Source: Halobacteriales archaeon QH_8_67_36 (lineage in GTDB: Archaea; Halobacteriota; Halobacteria; Halobacteriales; Haloarculaceae). From it: a DNA stretch of 30,426 nt. Positions within the stretch are counted from its first letter, which is position 1. Each line of letters begins with the position of its first letter. The position numbers were made by a program, and so were the translations under genes. The stretch spans positions 1 to 30,426 of the forward strand of contig PXQZ01000108.1 in assembly GCA_003021755.1 (NCBI GenBank), read 5' to 3'. A model generated the notes under the pieces. The model made no database searches. It saw only the letters and a list, made by a program, of their open reading frames with translations, and was not told the DNA's origin. Of this stretch, positions 1 to 8,430 are shown one piece after another.

Positions 1-254
1 CCCCACAGTTCTTTGGCGCGGTCAATGGCAAGGTGTTCGACGTCGTCGGCGAACTCACAGCCGCCGTAGTAGCGCTCGTCGGGGTAGCCCTCGGCGTACT
101 TGTTGGTGAGTTCGGAGCTTTGGGCTTGCATGACGGCCTGGGAGACGTGGTTTTCGCTGGCGATCATGGCCAGCGTGTCGTTCTGACGTGCCCGCTCGCC
201 TTCGAGTGCGTCGGCGGTTGCTTGGTCGACCTCGCGGACGGTGTCGTAGGTCAT
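1..254 (-). CDS. glyA: Serine hydroxymethyltransferase, N-terminal part (runs off left edge)
   Basis: Only the first 84 codons lie in the window. Translation from the ATG at 254 gives the typical SHMT N-terminus: an IASEN motif (residues about 32-36), then NKYAEGYPDERYYGG (about 51-65) and the start of the following helix with the conserved acidic residues. These are PLP/folate-site signatures of GlyA. The enzyme interconverts serine plus THF with glycine plus 5,10-methylene-THF in the cytoplasm. A TATA-like box sits about 30 nt upstream, suggesting a leaderless transcript. With the C1-folate genes further right, it is the natural step for joining methylene-THF and glycine into serine. The family call is secure; the rest of the gene is unseen. 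Confidence 0.93.
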   Translation of the reverse strand, partial: MTYDTVREVDQATADALEGERARQNDTLAMIASENHVSQAVMQAQSSELTNKYAEGYPDERYYGGCEFADDVEHLAIDRAKELW

Positions 255-280
255 ACTCACTAGTCCGGGGCGAAGACGGA

Positions 281-289
281 ATAATTTGG
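281..289 (-). promoter_or_regulatory. TATA-like box for glyA
   Basis: On the minus strand this reads AAATTAT, centred about 30 nt before the glyA ATG, which is the spacing of a leaderless haloarchaeal transcript. A second AT-rich stretch at 298-312 could be an alternative box. The rest of the 255-538 gap shows no gene I can support. Confidence 0.4.
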
Positions 290-538
290 CCGTCGACATA
301 AAATATAGAAATTTTCACATGTTGTGTCGGTCCGGATGGCACACGCTGACAAGTCATACAGCTGTTGTACGTAACACGATCCGTACGGTCGGAGACGACA
401 GCGCCGACAACGACGCCCTTACTGCCGCGAGTTCAGTCCCCAGACGTGGTAGCTACTCAGCACGAACACGTGATTCCTGTAAATTTCGGCTACCCCAGTC
501 CGGTCCACGTGAGAACTTCAACGGGCCGGATGATGATG

Positions 539-1399
539 TCAGGAGGAGAGGCGGCTGCGCCGCCAGTTCTCGGTGTCGGGAGTCTGATTGAACGTATAGA
601 TGTGGATGCCGCGGATGCCGTACGCCTCGTCGTCCATGTGTGGTCCGAACCCATCGACGAGGTCGTCGGGTTCGTAAGTTCCCCGGGAGCCGATGAGCTG
701 CTTGACGAACCCGAGTATCCCCGTCGTCTTCTTCAGGAACTTGACGGAGTCACCGACGCCGACCTTCCGTGATATCTGCATCAGCCGCTGATACTTCATC
801 ACGCCAGGGATGCCGATCTCGACGGGGAGGTCGACGCCGCGTGCACGTATGTCATCGATCCATTCGAGGACGGTCTCCGGGTCGTAACAGAGCTGCGTAA
901 CGATGTAGGTCGCGTAGGGCTCTTTCCGCTGCATTGATTCCGCGAGGGTCTCGTTGTCGAGGAAATCGTGACCCTCGGGATAGCCGGTGATGCCGATGTC
1001 CTCGAACTCGTAGTCCATTCCGTCGAGCACCGTGAGGAGGTCGTACGCCGACTCGAACTCGCCGGCCGGTTCCTCGCGGTCACCACCGGGGACGAAGACG
1101 TCAGTGACGCCAGCCTCGGTGAGCCGCCGGGCTACGTCCTCGAGATGCTCTCGATCCTCGACGTACCGTGCAGCGACGTGGGGGATGACTTCGAAACCTT
1201 CCTGCATGGCCATCTCGGTCTTCTCGACGGTCCTGTCGATGCCCAACTGCGGGGAGGTCGTTATCGCGATGGTCGCACCCGCCGGGAGGTGTTCGATTTC
1301 CTCGTCGAAACTGTCGAACGGCATCAGTTCGAACCGTGCGTTTCTGAGGAGGGTTTCGACGCCCTCCTGGTCGCCAGAAACAGGTGATTTCAGAGCCAT
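539..1399 (-). CDS. metF: Methylenetetrahydrofolate reductase family protein (MetF-like)
   Basis: A 286-residue TIM-barrel flavoprotein of the MetF/MTHFR family, which reduces 5,10-methylene-THF to 5-methyl-THF. Seen in the sequence: an early ITTSPQLG strand-loop (about 47-54), a VIPHVAARYV segment (about 71-80) matching the conserved region with the essential His, VFVPGGDREEPAGEF (about 101-115) for flavin contact, ATYIVTQLCYDPE (about 163-175) equivalent to the substrate-binding Q..FD segment, EIGIPGVM (about 194-201) and a C-terminal HIYTFNQ. The length fits the short bacterial MetF type without a regulatory domain. The start at 1399 has an AT-rich box about 32-41 nt upstream. It is co-oriented with glyA but separated by 284 nt. 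It could supply methyl-THF for methionine or oxidise methyl-THF during demethylation; direction cannot be told. Confidence 0.88.
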   Translation of the reverse strand: MALKSPVSGDQEGVETLLRNARFELMPFDSFDEEIEHLPAGATIAITTSPQLGIDRTVEKTEMAMQEGFEVIPHVAARYVEDREHLEDVARRLTEAGVTDVFVPGGDREEPAGEFESAYDLLTVLDGMDYEFEDIGITGYPEGHDFLDNETLAESMQRKEPYATYIVTQLCYDPETVLEWIDDIRARGVDLPVEIGIPGVMKYQRLMQISRKVGVGDSVKFLKKTTGILGFVKQLIGSRGTYEPDDLVDGFGPHMDDEAYGIRGIHIYTFNQTPDTENWRRSRLSS

Positions 1400-1473
1400 C
1401 TATGACCGAAGAATAGTAGCGGAACCACTTTTGTTTATGGGTGGGATGGGGCGCCCGTTTATGTGTTGATGGG

Positions 1474-2730
1474 TCAGGCAGCCCCGGGCTCACACTCCCG
1501 GATACGCTGGACGACGTCGTTTTTCGAGACTTTATCCGGCTGGCCGTCGATGCGGTGCAATACGAGGTCGAGGATGTTGAGTTGCTCGAGGAGGTCGCGG
1601 GCCTGTTCGTGGCCGATATCGAGCGACTGCTGCACCTCGTAGACGGCTGTCGCATCGACGACAGTGCTGACGATGTCTTCGACAGCCACTCCCTCCGGCA
1701 GGCCGATACCGTCCGTGACGAACTGCTCCTCCGGGACGTCATCGAGAGTGGACGGGGCCGGTTCGGGACCGGCGCTCTCGAGTCCCACGTCCGTGTCGTC
1801 AGTCACCGAAGCGGCATCCTCGGTCTCGTCGTCGGAGTCGTCGTGTTCGGAATCGTGAGTGGCCGTGTCATAGGAACTGGGAGCGTGGATATCCGCCTCT
1901 ATCATGTAGCGTCGGACAGTCTCTGCGGCGACGTCCATCTCGATGCGGTCGCTCATCTCGGTGAACGTCCCGCACGACTCATAGAGCGTCCGGAGGTAGT
2001 CGGTGTCCTCGTAGGCCGGTACGTCGTCCGACCGGGCCGCAGCGAGACGAGCGGCCAGTCGGTCATCGTCGCTATCGTCCACTGTCTCGGCGCTGCCCCC
2101 GTTCCCGTGACACGATCGTCCCTCGTCGGCTGGCACGTCGTCCGACTCCGCAGCCAGGAGCCGGGCGGCAAGGGTGTCGTCGTTCCCACCCACGTTTTTG
2201 CTGGTATCCGTACCCGTCGTGTCCTTGGATCGCTCTCCGTCGAGTGCTACATCGTCCACATCGGGCGAGTCAATCGATTGCTCTTCGTCGAGCACCGTGC
2301 TGGCCGTGTCCGTCGACTGCTCTTCGTCGGGCGCTGTGTCGTCTGCCGTGGTAGTCGCTGCAGCCGTCGATACGGTCGGATCGATGCGGAATCCGACTGT
2401 CATGATGAGTTTCCCGTCGTCGACGTGAACACCCTGTTTCTCCGTGTCGACGACCATCTCCGCCGAGGACAGCTTCGGAAGCAGGTCAGAGACAGACAAA
2501 GTGACCGTGATATCGCCGCTATCGGACAGCGATGCCCGTTCTAGCAGAAACGAGGAGTTGAGCGTCCCGTTCGAGACTCCACAGAGCGAAACCGGGATAG
2601 TCATACTGACGTCGAGAGTGTCAGTGGAGTGAGGGTCAGTGGTGGTTTCGACGTCACGGACCGACTGACCCTGACGTTCGAACTGTTCGACGACCTGGGC
2701 GAGTACATCGAACGCGTGCTGCAATCCCAT
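1474..2730 (-). CDS. Acidic HTH-like protein of unknown function
   Basis: A 418-residue protein that I do not recognise. The N-terminal part (1-118) is an ordered alpha/beta region beginning with a helix (AFDVLAQVVEQFERQG) followed by beta-rich segments. Residues about 120-225 are low-complexity, rich in D, T, S and E, with repeated EEQS(T/I)D units and two copies of a block like LAARL-AA-SDDVPA (about 187-201 and 225-239). Residues 243-283 look like a helix-turn-helix (YLRTLYESCGTFTEMSDRI, then AAETVRRYMIEADIH), and 350-390 like a second one. A DNA-binding or scaffold role is inference. I chose the ATG at 2730 because TATA-like sequence lies just upstream and the further upstream codons are AT-rich and non-coding in character. 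An ACACAC/GTGTGT inverted repeat frames its promoter. Confidence 0.75.
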   Translation of the reverse strand: MGLQHAFDVLAQVVEQFERQGQSVRDVETTTDPHSTDTLDVSMTIPVSLCGVSNGTLNSSFLLERASLSDSGDITVTLSVSDLLPKLSSAEMVVDTEKQGVHVDDGKLIMTVGFRIDPTVSTAAATTTADDTAPDEEQSTDTASTVLDEEQSIDSPDVDDVALDGERSKDTTGTDTSKNVGGNDDTLAARLLAAESDDVPADEGRSCHGNGGSAETVDDSDDDRLAARLAAARSDDVPAYEDTDYLRTLYESCGTFTEMSDRIEMDVAAETVRRYMIEADIHAPSSYDTATHDSEHDDSDDETEDAASVTDDTDVGLESAGPEPAPSTLDDVPEEQFVTDGIGLPEGVAVEDIVSTVVDATAVYEVQQSLDIGHEQARDLLEQLNILDLVLHRIDGQPDKVSKNDVVQRIRECEPGAA

Positions 2731-2754
2731 TGTATTGTTTCTTATGAATATAGA

Positions 2755-2774
2755 ACACACATATAGAGGTGTGT
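2755..2774 (-). promoter_or_regulatory. TATA box inside a 6-bp inverted repeat, promoter of the HTH-like gene
   Basis: ACACAC (2755-2760) and GTGTGT (2769-2774) form an inverted repeat around an ATATAGAG core. On the minus strand the core contains CTATAT, centred about 33 nt upstream of the ATG at 2730, a good TATA position. A repeat that straddles the TATA box is the layout of a repressor operator, and the downstream protein looks like a DNA binder. The link between them is inference. Confidence 0.4.
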
Positions 2775-2878
2775 GAGTTATACTCAACCCATTCAAAAGC
2801 GAAGGAATTTGGAGGCGATCGCGTAGAGTATATCCCGACAGTGACGGCCCCGAGCCGGTAGGTCCCAGTACAGTTCGC

Positions 2879-3826
2879 TCAAACGGGACGTGCGACGCTG
2901 ACGAGACGCTCGCCGGCCACCACCACGGACTCGCGACTCACCGAGTATGCGACGCCGTTTGCGGCTGCGGTGACGGTCTGGCAACGCTCGAACGTCGATG
3001 GGTCGTACACTGACCCCAGTTCTTCGCCGGCCTCGATGTGGTCGCCGACCCGGACGTCGGGACGGAGCTCGAACAGGCCCGAGGCGGTCGCGAAAGTCGC
3101 GTCCGGGTCGTCGTGGAGGCGGGTCTGGTTGGGCGAGGGGGTCGGCTGACCGTTCAGAACGTCCACCTCTCGGAGTACGTTTAGGATACCCTCGACACCG
3201 ACCGTGACGGCCTCAGGGGCTATCTGTCGGCTGTTGGCGAGTTCGGCCGTGATCGCTGGGATCCCCTCACGTGCGGCCGCGGCCCGGAACGTCCCGCTCG
3301 GTGTCTCGTCATCCGGGTCGTCGGTCAGAAGATACTCGGTACCGAACGCCTCGCCGAGTCGTCGTGCCGCCGGCCGGTCGGCACGGTACCGGACGTGTTC
3401 GAGCATGTCCGGCGTACCGGTATGGAGGTCGACGACCGCATCGGCCTCGGTCACGAGCGTCCAGAGTGCTGCGGCCAGTCGCTCCTGCAGGCTGCCCTCC
3501 CCGTCGCCCGGCCAGACCCGGTTGAAGTTCGGGTTCATCACGTCGTACTCGGGTGGCGTCATGTACGACCGCTGGTCGAACGCCAGCGAGTTCACGACCG
3601 GAACGACGACGACGGTCCCCGCGATTTCGGCGTCGAGCAGCCGGCCGTGGAGGCGCCGCAGTGCCGCTGGACCGTTCAGTTCGATCCCATGCTGGGCGGC
3701 CTGGACGTACACTGTCGGGCCGGACCCGCCAGCGTACCGGTGGACGGTGACGGTGACGTCGGTACCCGACGGCAACTGGCCCAGCGTGCGGTCGGTCGCC
3801 GTGTGGGTCACCTTCTCGTAGCTCAT
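2879..3826 (-). CDS. Succinylglutamate desuccinylase/aspartoacylase family zinc deacylase
   Basis: A 315-residue member of the AstE/ASPA (M14-like) zinc hydrolase family, which cleaves an acyl group from an amino acid. The zinc ligands are visible: H46 and E49 in AQHGIELNG, and H135 in VDLHTGTPD. The family-typical FNRVWPG lies at 101-107 and a candidate catalytic Glu is in PAITAELAN. The C-terminal about 75 residues form a lipoyl-like beta-sandwich (from LRPDVRVGDHIEAGEELG). I start at the ATG at 3826; an in-frame extension upstream would run through the promoter of the divergent creatininase gene. The substrate is unknown; relatives deacylate succinylglutamate, N-acetylaspartate or N-acetyl-diaminobutyrate (ectoine breakdown). 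It is divergent from the creatininase-family gene with 73 nt between starts. Confidence 0.85.
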   Translation of the reverse strand: MSYEKVTHTATDRTLGQLPSGTDVTVTVHRYAGGSGPTVYVQAAQHGIELNGPAALRRLHGRLLDAEIAGTVVVVPVVNSLAFDQRSYMTPPEYDVMNPNFNRVWPGDGEGSLQERLAAALWTLVTEADAVVDLHTGTPDMLEHVRYRADRPAARRLGEAFGTEYLLTDDPDDETPSGTFRAAAAREGIPAITAELANSRQIAPEAVTVGVEGILNVLREVDVLNGQPTPSPNQTRLHDDPDATFATASGLFELRPDVRVGDHIEAGEELGSVYDPSTFERCQTVTAAANGVAYSVSRESVVVAGERLVSVARPV

Positions 3827-3868
3827 ACTTGATTCCTGAACGCCGAGAGCAAAAAGGCCCGGAAGAGG

Positions 3869-3876
3869 ATTTATCG
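3869..3876 (+). promoter_or_regulatory. TATA-like box for the creatininase-family gene
   Basis: ATTTATCG is centred about 27 nt before the ATG at 3900, fitting a leaderless transcript and supporting that start. Confidence 0.45.
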
Positions 3877-3899
3877 GCCGGGGCGGCGACGCGCTGTGT

Positions 3900-4631
3900 A
3901 TGCAGCTTACATCGTCGACGTGGACCGAGATGGACGAGGTGGAGACGGATATCGCCCTGCTCCCGATCGGCAGTACGGAACAACACGGGCCCCACGCGCC
4001 GTTGGACACCGACACACGCAATGCCGCGGCCGTCGCCGAGGCGGCTGCCGACCGCTATCGGGACCCCGTCGTGGTGGCCCCCGCGGTACCGGTCGCGGTG
4101 GCCGAAGAACACCGGCAGTTCACTGGGACGCTGTGGACCGACGAGTCGACGTTCCGGGCGTACGTCAGGGATATCGTCGCCAGCCTGGCGGCCCACGGCT
4201 GGGACAGGGTAGTGCTGGTCAACGGCCACGGGGGTAACGTCGCCGCGCTTCGGGAGGTCGCCGGCCGTATCGTCCGCCACGACGACGCTTACGCGGTGCC
4301 GTTCACGTGGTTCGATGAGGTCGATGTCGAAGCAAACATGGGTCACGGTGGGCCACTGGAGACAGCGCTCCTCATGGCGACTAACCCCGAGATAGTCCGC
4401 GAGGACAGGCTGGCAGAGGCGTCCGAGAACGGGAGCGACCGATGGGGCGACTGGCAGGGACGGACGAACCTCGCGTTCGACTCCGACGAGTTCACGGAGA
4501 ACGGTGTTGTCGGCGACCCCCGCGGGGGAAGCGCCGAACTCGGCGAGACGTTACTCGACGGGGCGGTGGAGGCACTGATTGCACTTCTCGACGCCATCGC
4601 CGACAGGAATCCGGAGCCAAGAGCCGAGTAG
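3900..4631 (+). CDS. Creatininase family amidohydrolase
   Basis: A 243-residue protein of the creatininase family (metal-dependent amide hydrolases, including creatininase, ArfB formamide hydrolase and MftE). The metal site is clear: PIGSTEQHGPHAPLDTD (22-38) carries E27, H29 and D38; VNGHGGN follows near residue 109; GHGGPLETALLM (about 149-160) carries the second conserved Glu. Length is normal for the family. Archaeal members include ArfB, which removes a formyl group in riboflavin/F420 synthesis, while true creatininases feed creatine to sarcosine. The nearby sarcosine-type enzymes make the second reading tempting, but no creatinase is seen, so the substrate stays open. Confidence 0.85.
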   Translation: MQLTSSTWTEMDEVETDIALLPIGSTEQHGPHAPLDTDTRNAAAVAEAAADRYRDPVVVAPAVPVAVAEEHRQFTGTLWTDESTFRAYVRDIVASLAAHGWDRVVLVNGHGGNVAALREVAGRIVRHDDAYAVPFTWFDEVDVEANMGHGGPLETALLMATNPEIVREDRLAEASENGSDRWGDWQGRTNLAFDSDEFTENGVVGDPRGGSAELGETLLDGAVEALIALLDAIADRNPEPRAE

Positions 4632-4680
4632 GCTGCCGAACTGGCAGGATCGAACGGTACCCGTGAACGCTGGGCAGCCC

Positions 4681-5100
4681 TCAGTCGGTCAGTTCGTTCC
4701 AGCGCTCGACGCCGGCCTCGGCGACCTCGCGGTCCTGTGCAACGGCACCGCCCGAAACCCCGATGGTCCCGACGAGCTCCCCGTCACGCTCCAGCGGGTA
4801 GCCACCTCCGAAGATGACGATACGACCGTCGTCGGTCGTCTGAAGTCCGTACAGGGAGTTCCCCGGCTCCGAGGGCTCGGCGAGTTCGTGGGTCGGCATC
4901 TCCAGGGCAGCCGCGGTGTATGCTTTGTTCCGAGAGATGCTAACGGAAGCGAGCCACGCACCGTCCATGCGGTGCTGCGCAACGAGGTTCCCCTCGCTGT
5001 TTGCGACCGTGATGACCATCGGATTGTCGATGTCTTCGGCCTTGGACTCGGCGGCATCGATGAGCTCCGTCGCTGTCTCGAGTTGAATTGACTGAACCAT
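4681..5100 (-). CDS. GlcG/HbpS family (DUF336) heme-binding-type protein
   Basis: A 139-residue single-domain protein of the GlcG/HbpS/PduO-C family. Seen: MVITVANSEGNLVAQHRMDGA near residue 27, SRNKAYTAAAL around 53-63, then the family hallmark glycine-rich strand FGGGYPL and GTIGVSGGAVAQD near 115-127. Members bind heme or cobalamin, or act as accessory proteins in glycolate and diol metabolism; the exact role here is not known. I chose the ATG at 5100 over an upstream in-frame ATG because a TATA-like box lies 25-30 nt before it. It converges with the creatininase-family gene (49 nt apart) and diverges from the first dehydrogenase gene. Confidence 0.8.
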   Translation of the reverse strand: MVQSIQLETATELIDAAESKAEDIDNPMVITVANSEGNLVAQHRMDGAWLASVSISRNKAYTAAALEMPTHELAEPSEPGNSLYGLQTTDDGRIVIFGGGYPLERDGELVGTIGVSGGAVAQDREVAEAGVERWNELTD

Positions 5101-5123
5101 CTGTATCACCGAACACGCGTCCG

Positions 5124-5131
5124 ACATATAA
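5124..5131 (-). promoter_or_regulatory. TATA-like box for the GlcG-family gene
   Basis: On the minus strand GTTATATG lies 24-31 nt before the ATG at 5100, so an upstream in-frame ATG at 5127 would fall inside the box. This decides the start. Confidence 0.45.
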
Positions 5132-5273
5132 CTGTTGCAGTCGTTCAACGGTTACTGAGCGACTGCGTCACAAGTAGTTGCCAGCGGAATAAATTCACGC
5201 CCACAACACTGTGATTTCAAACTCTTGTTGACAGGTACGTGACTGTTTGCGTCAGTCGGTTCGCGACAGGCGA

Positions 5274-5283
5274 CAATTATATC
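5274..5283 (+). promoter_or_regulatory. TATA-like box for the first dehydrogenase gene
   Basis: CAATTATATC lies about 31-40 nt upstream of the ATG at 5314, giving a predicted leader of only a few nucleotides. The 213-nt gap 5101-5313 otherwise holds only the two divergent promoters. Confidence 0.45.
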
Positions 5284-5313
5284 AGGCCGCCATGGTGAAT
5301 TCATTCTATACTC

Positions 5314-7917
5314 ATGGAGACAACCGACAGCGTGCCGAACCAGGCCGATACGGTCATTGTCGGCGCCGGTATCGTCGGCTGCAACCTCGCGTATCAGCTG
5401 ACCCAGATGGGACGTGAGGACGTGGTCGTCGTCGATCAAGGCCCGATGCCGACGACGGGCGGGTCGTCGACCCACGCACCGGGCATCATGTTCCAGACGG
5501 CAGAGCCAAAGGAACTCGGCCAGTTCGCGAACTACAGCCGCAAACTCTACTCCGAACTCGAAGGAGCCGACGGACAGCAGGCCTACAACGAAGTCGGTGG
5601 TATCGAAGTCGCCCGTAGCGAGGAGCGGATGGCGTTTCTCCAGCGCAGGGTCGAACACGCGAACGCCTGGGGCATCGAGGACCCGCAACTGCTCTCGCCG
5701 GAGGAGGTCACCGACCACCTGCCCCTCGTCGACGAGAGTCAGATCCTCGGCGGCTACTACTCGCCGACCGACGGCCAGGTCTCCGGCGTCGTCGCCTGTG
5801 ACGCACTGGCCCGCGAGGCGATGGAGAGGGGCGCGGAGTTCGTTCCGCACACGCGCACCGAGGACGTCGAGGTCGAAGACGATTCGGTCCAGGCCGTCGT
5901 CACCGAGAACGGCACCATCGAGTGTGAGGAGGTAGCCATCGCGACGAACGTCTGGGCCCGACAGCTCGGCGAGAAGCTGGACGTTCACCTCCCGGTGACG
6001 CCCGTCGAACACCAGTATACGATGACTGAATCGCTGTCGGAGCTGGAAGACAGCGCGGTCGACATCACCGACCATCCGCTGTTCGAGAACTACGAGAACG
6101 TCTCCGGAGAGAAGGCCAAACGCCTGCTCGTGGGCCCGGACCGCCCGATCCTCCGCGACCAGGACAACGCCATGTACTACCGGACCCACGGGGACTCCTA
6201 CGGTATCGGTTCGTACAACCACGAGCCGATCGTCCCCGACCCACAGGAGCTCGGTGGCAACGACCCGGACGGCGAGCAGGGATCGGTCCACGAGTTCACG
6301 GACGTTCACATGAACAACGCGACCCACCCGGACCGCCCACACAAGGCGCCGCGACAGGCCAGCGACGAACTCCTCCCCGCCACCGATGGGGCCGAACTCG
6401 AACACAAGTACAACGGGATGTTCGCAGAGTCGCCCAACGGCCTGCCCGTGATGGGCCCCGTCCGCGAGTGCGAGGGGCTCTGGACGGCAGCGGCCATCTG
6501 GGTGACTCACGCTGGCGGCGCGATGAAGGCGATGGCCGAGTGGATGGAGAACGGCGTTCCGCGACTGGACGACGGCCCGATCGACGTCTCACACTGTAAC
6601 GTCAACCGGTTCGACGAGCACGAGGGGTCGTGGGACTTCGCGCGGGACATCGGTGGCGAGGAGTACCGTATCGTCTACAACATCATGCATCCGAAATGGG
6701 TGTGGGAGGACATGCAGCGTGACATCCGGCGGACGCCGATGTACCACACGCACAAGGAATACGACGCCGAGCTGTGGGCCGAGGCGGGCTGGGAGGAGCC
6801 CCAGTGGTTCGAGTCCAACGCGGACCTTCTGGAGGAGTACGGCGACCGGATTCCCGACCGCGACGGGTGGGAGGGCGTCTACTGGTCGCCGATCGAAGGC
6901 GCGGAGGCACTCCACGTCCGGAACAAGGTCGGCCTCCACGACATGACCTCGTTCAACAAGATGGAGGTCGTCGGGAACGAGGCCAGTGCGTTCGTCCAGC
7001 GGCTCTGCACGAACGATATGGACCTCGACGTAGGTGACGTCCGCTACACGCTGATGTGTAACGAGGGCGGCGGCGTCCGCGCGGACATCACGGTCACGCG
7101 CACTGATGACGACCGCTACCTGCTGCTGACGACCGGCCGCGAGGTCGGGAACAACCACGTCGCGTGGGTCCGCCACCAGTCACCGGACGGCGTGGTGGTC
7201 AACGACGTGACCTCCAGCCTCGCGGCGATGGTCTGTACCGGGCCGGACGCGCGGAACGTCCTCTCGAAGGTGACCGACGTGGACCTCTCGGACGACGCGT
7301 TCCCCTTCTTTACGAGCCAGCAGTTCTTCGTGAAGAACGTTCCCGTTACGGCACTTCGCGTCTCCTATGCCGGCGAACTCGGGTGGGAGCTGTACACGCC
7401 CTCCGAGTACGGCGAACAGCTCTGGGAACAGGTCATGGAGGCCGGTGCGGAGTACGACATCCGGCCATACGGCAACGGCGCGCTCGACTCCCTACGGATC
7501 GAGAAAGGGTTCCGACTGTGGGGCAAGGACCTCCACACGGAGCACACCCCCTCCGAGGCCGGCCTCGGCTGGGCGGTCGACATGGACACTGACTTCATCG
7601 GGAAGGAAGCCCTTCAGTCGGCCCAGGAGGAGCCGGCGGCGGCCGCCGACGGCGGGGCATACACCGACCAGCAGGTCGCCTGTCTGACGCTGGACGACTC
7701 GGACGCCACCATCCTCGACAACCGGCCTGTCTTCGCTCCCGGCGAGAACGAGTCGCTGGGCTACGTCCACAGCGCCGAGTACGGGTACACCGAGGGCGCT
7801 TGCGTCGCCTACACCTACCTCCCGTCGGAGTACACTGACCCTGGGACCGAAGTCGAAGTCCTCTTCGAGGGCGAGCGCCACGCCGCGACGGTCCGCGAGG
7901 AACCCCTGGTGTCCTGA
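5314..7917 (+). CDS. Dimethylglycine/sarcosine dehydrogenase-like flavoprotein with GcvT domain (copy 1)
   Basis: An 867-residue two-part enzyme of the dimethylglycine/sarcosine dehydrogenase family. Residues 12-400 are a DAO-type FAD domain: VGAGIVG (G17-x-G19-x-x-G22) and TGGSSTHAPGI, whose H54 aligns with the His that carries covalent FAD in the mammalian enzymes. A linker (FAO_M type) covers about 425-500; a GcvT folate-binding domain about 505-760 includes VGLHDMTSFNKMEV, YAGELGWELY and the KGFRLWG segment; a GcvT C-terminal barrel lies at 780-862. The FAD part oxidises an N-methyl group and the GcvT part captures it as 5,10-methylene-THF. The family is certain. Whether the substrate is dimethylglycine, sarcosine or another methylated amine is not readable. 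The second copy starts 553 nt downstream. Confidence 0.9.
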   Translation: METTDSVPNQADTVIVGAGIVGCNLAYQLTQMGREDVVVVDQGPMPTTGGSSTHAPGIMFQTAEPKELGQFANYSRKLYSELEGADGQQAYNEVGGIEVARSEERMAFLQRRVEHANAWGIEDPQLLSPEEVTDHLPLVDESQILGGYYSPTDGQVSGVVACDALAREAMERGAEFVPHTRTEDVEVEDDSVQAVVTENGTIECEEVAIATNVWARQLGEKLDVHLPVTPVEHQYTMTESLSELEDSAVDITDHPLFENYENVSGEKAKRLLVGPDRPILRDQDNAMYYRTHGDSYGIGSYNHEPIVPDPQELGGNDPDGEQGSVHEFTDVHMNNATHPDRPHKAPRQASDELLPATDGAELEHKYNGMFAESPNGLPVMGPVRECEGLWTAAAIWVTHAGGAMKAMAEWMENGVPRLDDGPIDVSHCNVNRFDEHEGSWDFARDIGGEEYRIVYNIMHPKWVWEDMQRDIRRTPMYHTHKEYDAELWAEAGWEEPQWFESNADLLEEYGDRIPDRDGWEGVYWSPIEGAEALHVRNKVGLHDMTSFNKMEVVGNEASAFVQRLCTNDMDLDVGDVRYTLMCNEGGGVRADITVTRTDDDRYLLLTTGREVGNNHVAWVRHQSPDGVVVNDVTSSLAAMVCTGPDARNVLSKVTDVDLSDDAFPFFTSQQFFVKNVPVTALRVSYAGELGWELYTPSEYGEQLWEQVMEAGAEYDIRPYGNGALDSLRIEKGFRLWGKDLHTEHTPSEAGLGWAVDMDTDFIGKEALQSAQEEPAAAADGGAYTDQQVACLTLDDSDATILDNRPVFAPGENESLGYVHSAEYGYTEGACVAYTYLPSEYTDPGTEVEVLFEGERHAATVREEPLVS

Positions 7918-8012
7918 CGGCCTCGTCCCTCGCGCCGACCATCTATTGATCCGTGTTCGGCTCGTCGGGGTGTCGAACGGGTCGTCTCCGAACGCCTTGC
8001 CGTCAAAGCGGC

Positions 8013-8126
8013 CCCGCTACGGGTGACATCGAGAACGTACTCCACGGGCCGGACGAGCAGTTCGAGGGCGGCGTCCAGTCTGGAATCATCACAGCGGCCG
8101 CGATCGAAGGGCTTGACAGTTGGTGA
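8013..8126 (+). pseudogene. Possible C-terminal remnant of a flavoprotein-like gene
   Basis: The last 37 codons before the TGA at 8124-8126 read like a real haloarchaeal C-terminus, with an acidic GDIENVLHGPDEQFEGG followed by VQSGIITAAAIEGLDSW. A GD...GG..SGI..AA pattern is typical of the final FAD-contacting segment of amine-oxidase/oxidoreductase folds. Upstream the frame is closed by a stop at 7947-7949 and loses protein character before 8013. It is most simply the tail of a decayed gene, perhaps a lost neighbour of the dehydrogenases. The match is from pattern memory only. Confidence 0.3.
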
Positions 8127-8281
8127 TTCACTCGTGATACGCTGCGGACTCCGTACGGCCGGCGAGCTCCTGGCCGCGTGAACAGTATCTCCGGCCAGGT
8201 AACCGACACCGTGTCACCCGGTCGGTGGGGTCGTTGCGCGTGACCGGGCCTACAGCAGAAGCTGTGGGAGAGGAACATTGA

Positions 8282-8296
8282 AATATATCTTATATT
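8282..8296. repeat. Perfect AT-rich palindrome
   Basis: AATATA (8282-8287) and TATATT (8291-8296) are perfect inverted arms around TCT. The element stands out in GC-rich DNA, about 175 nt before the second dehydrogenase gene. It could be an operator or an unused promoter; chance is possible at this arm length. Confidence 0.35.
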
Positions 8297-8430
8297 ACGT
8301 GTTGTGGTTCAGCATATCCTGTTCGATCTGTTCCGCTGTGTTTCGTGTCGTATCTGCCCGAATCGAGAGTGAAAGCCGTTACAGAGCACTCTGCTGGCCG
8401 ATATCCCATACCGCCCTCAGTGCTATCGGT

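Noticed and set aside
365..772. 135-codon plus-strand frame near the left edge
   Set aside because: It runs into the antisense of metF, and its first part lacks codon bias and motifs.
5152..6510. 452-codon minus-strand frame
   Set aside because: It is antisense to dehydrogenase copy 1, crosses its promoter, and has no recognisable domain.
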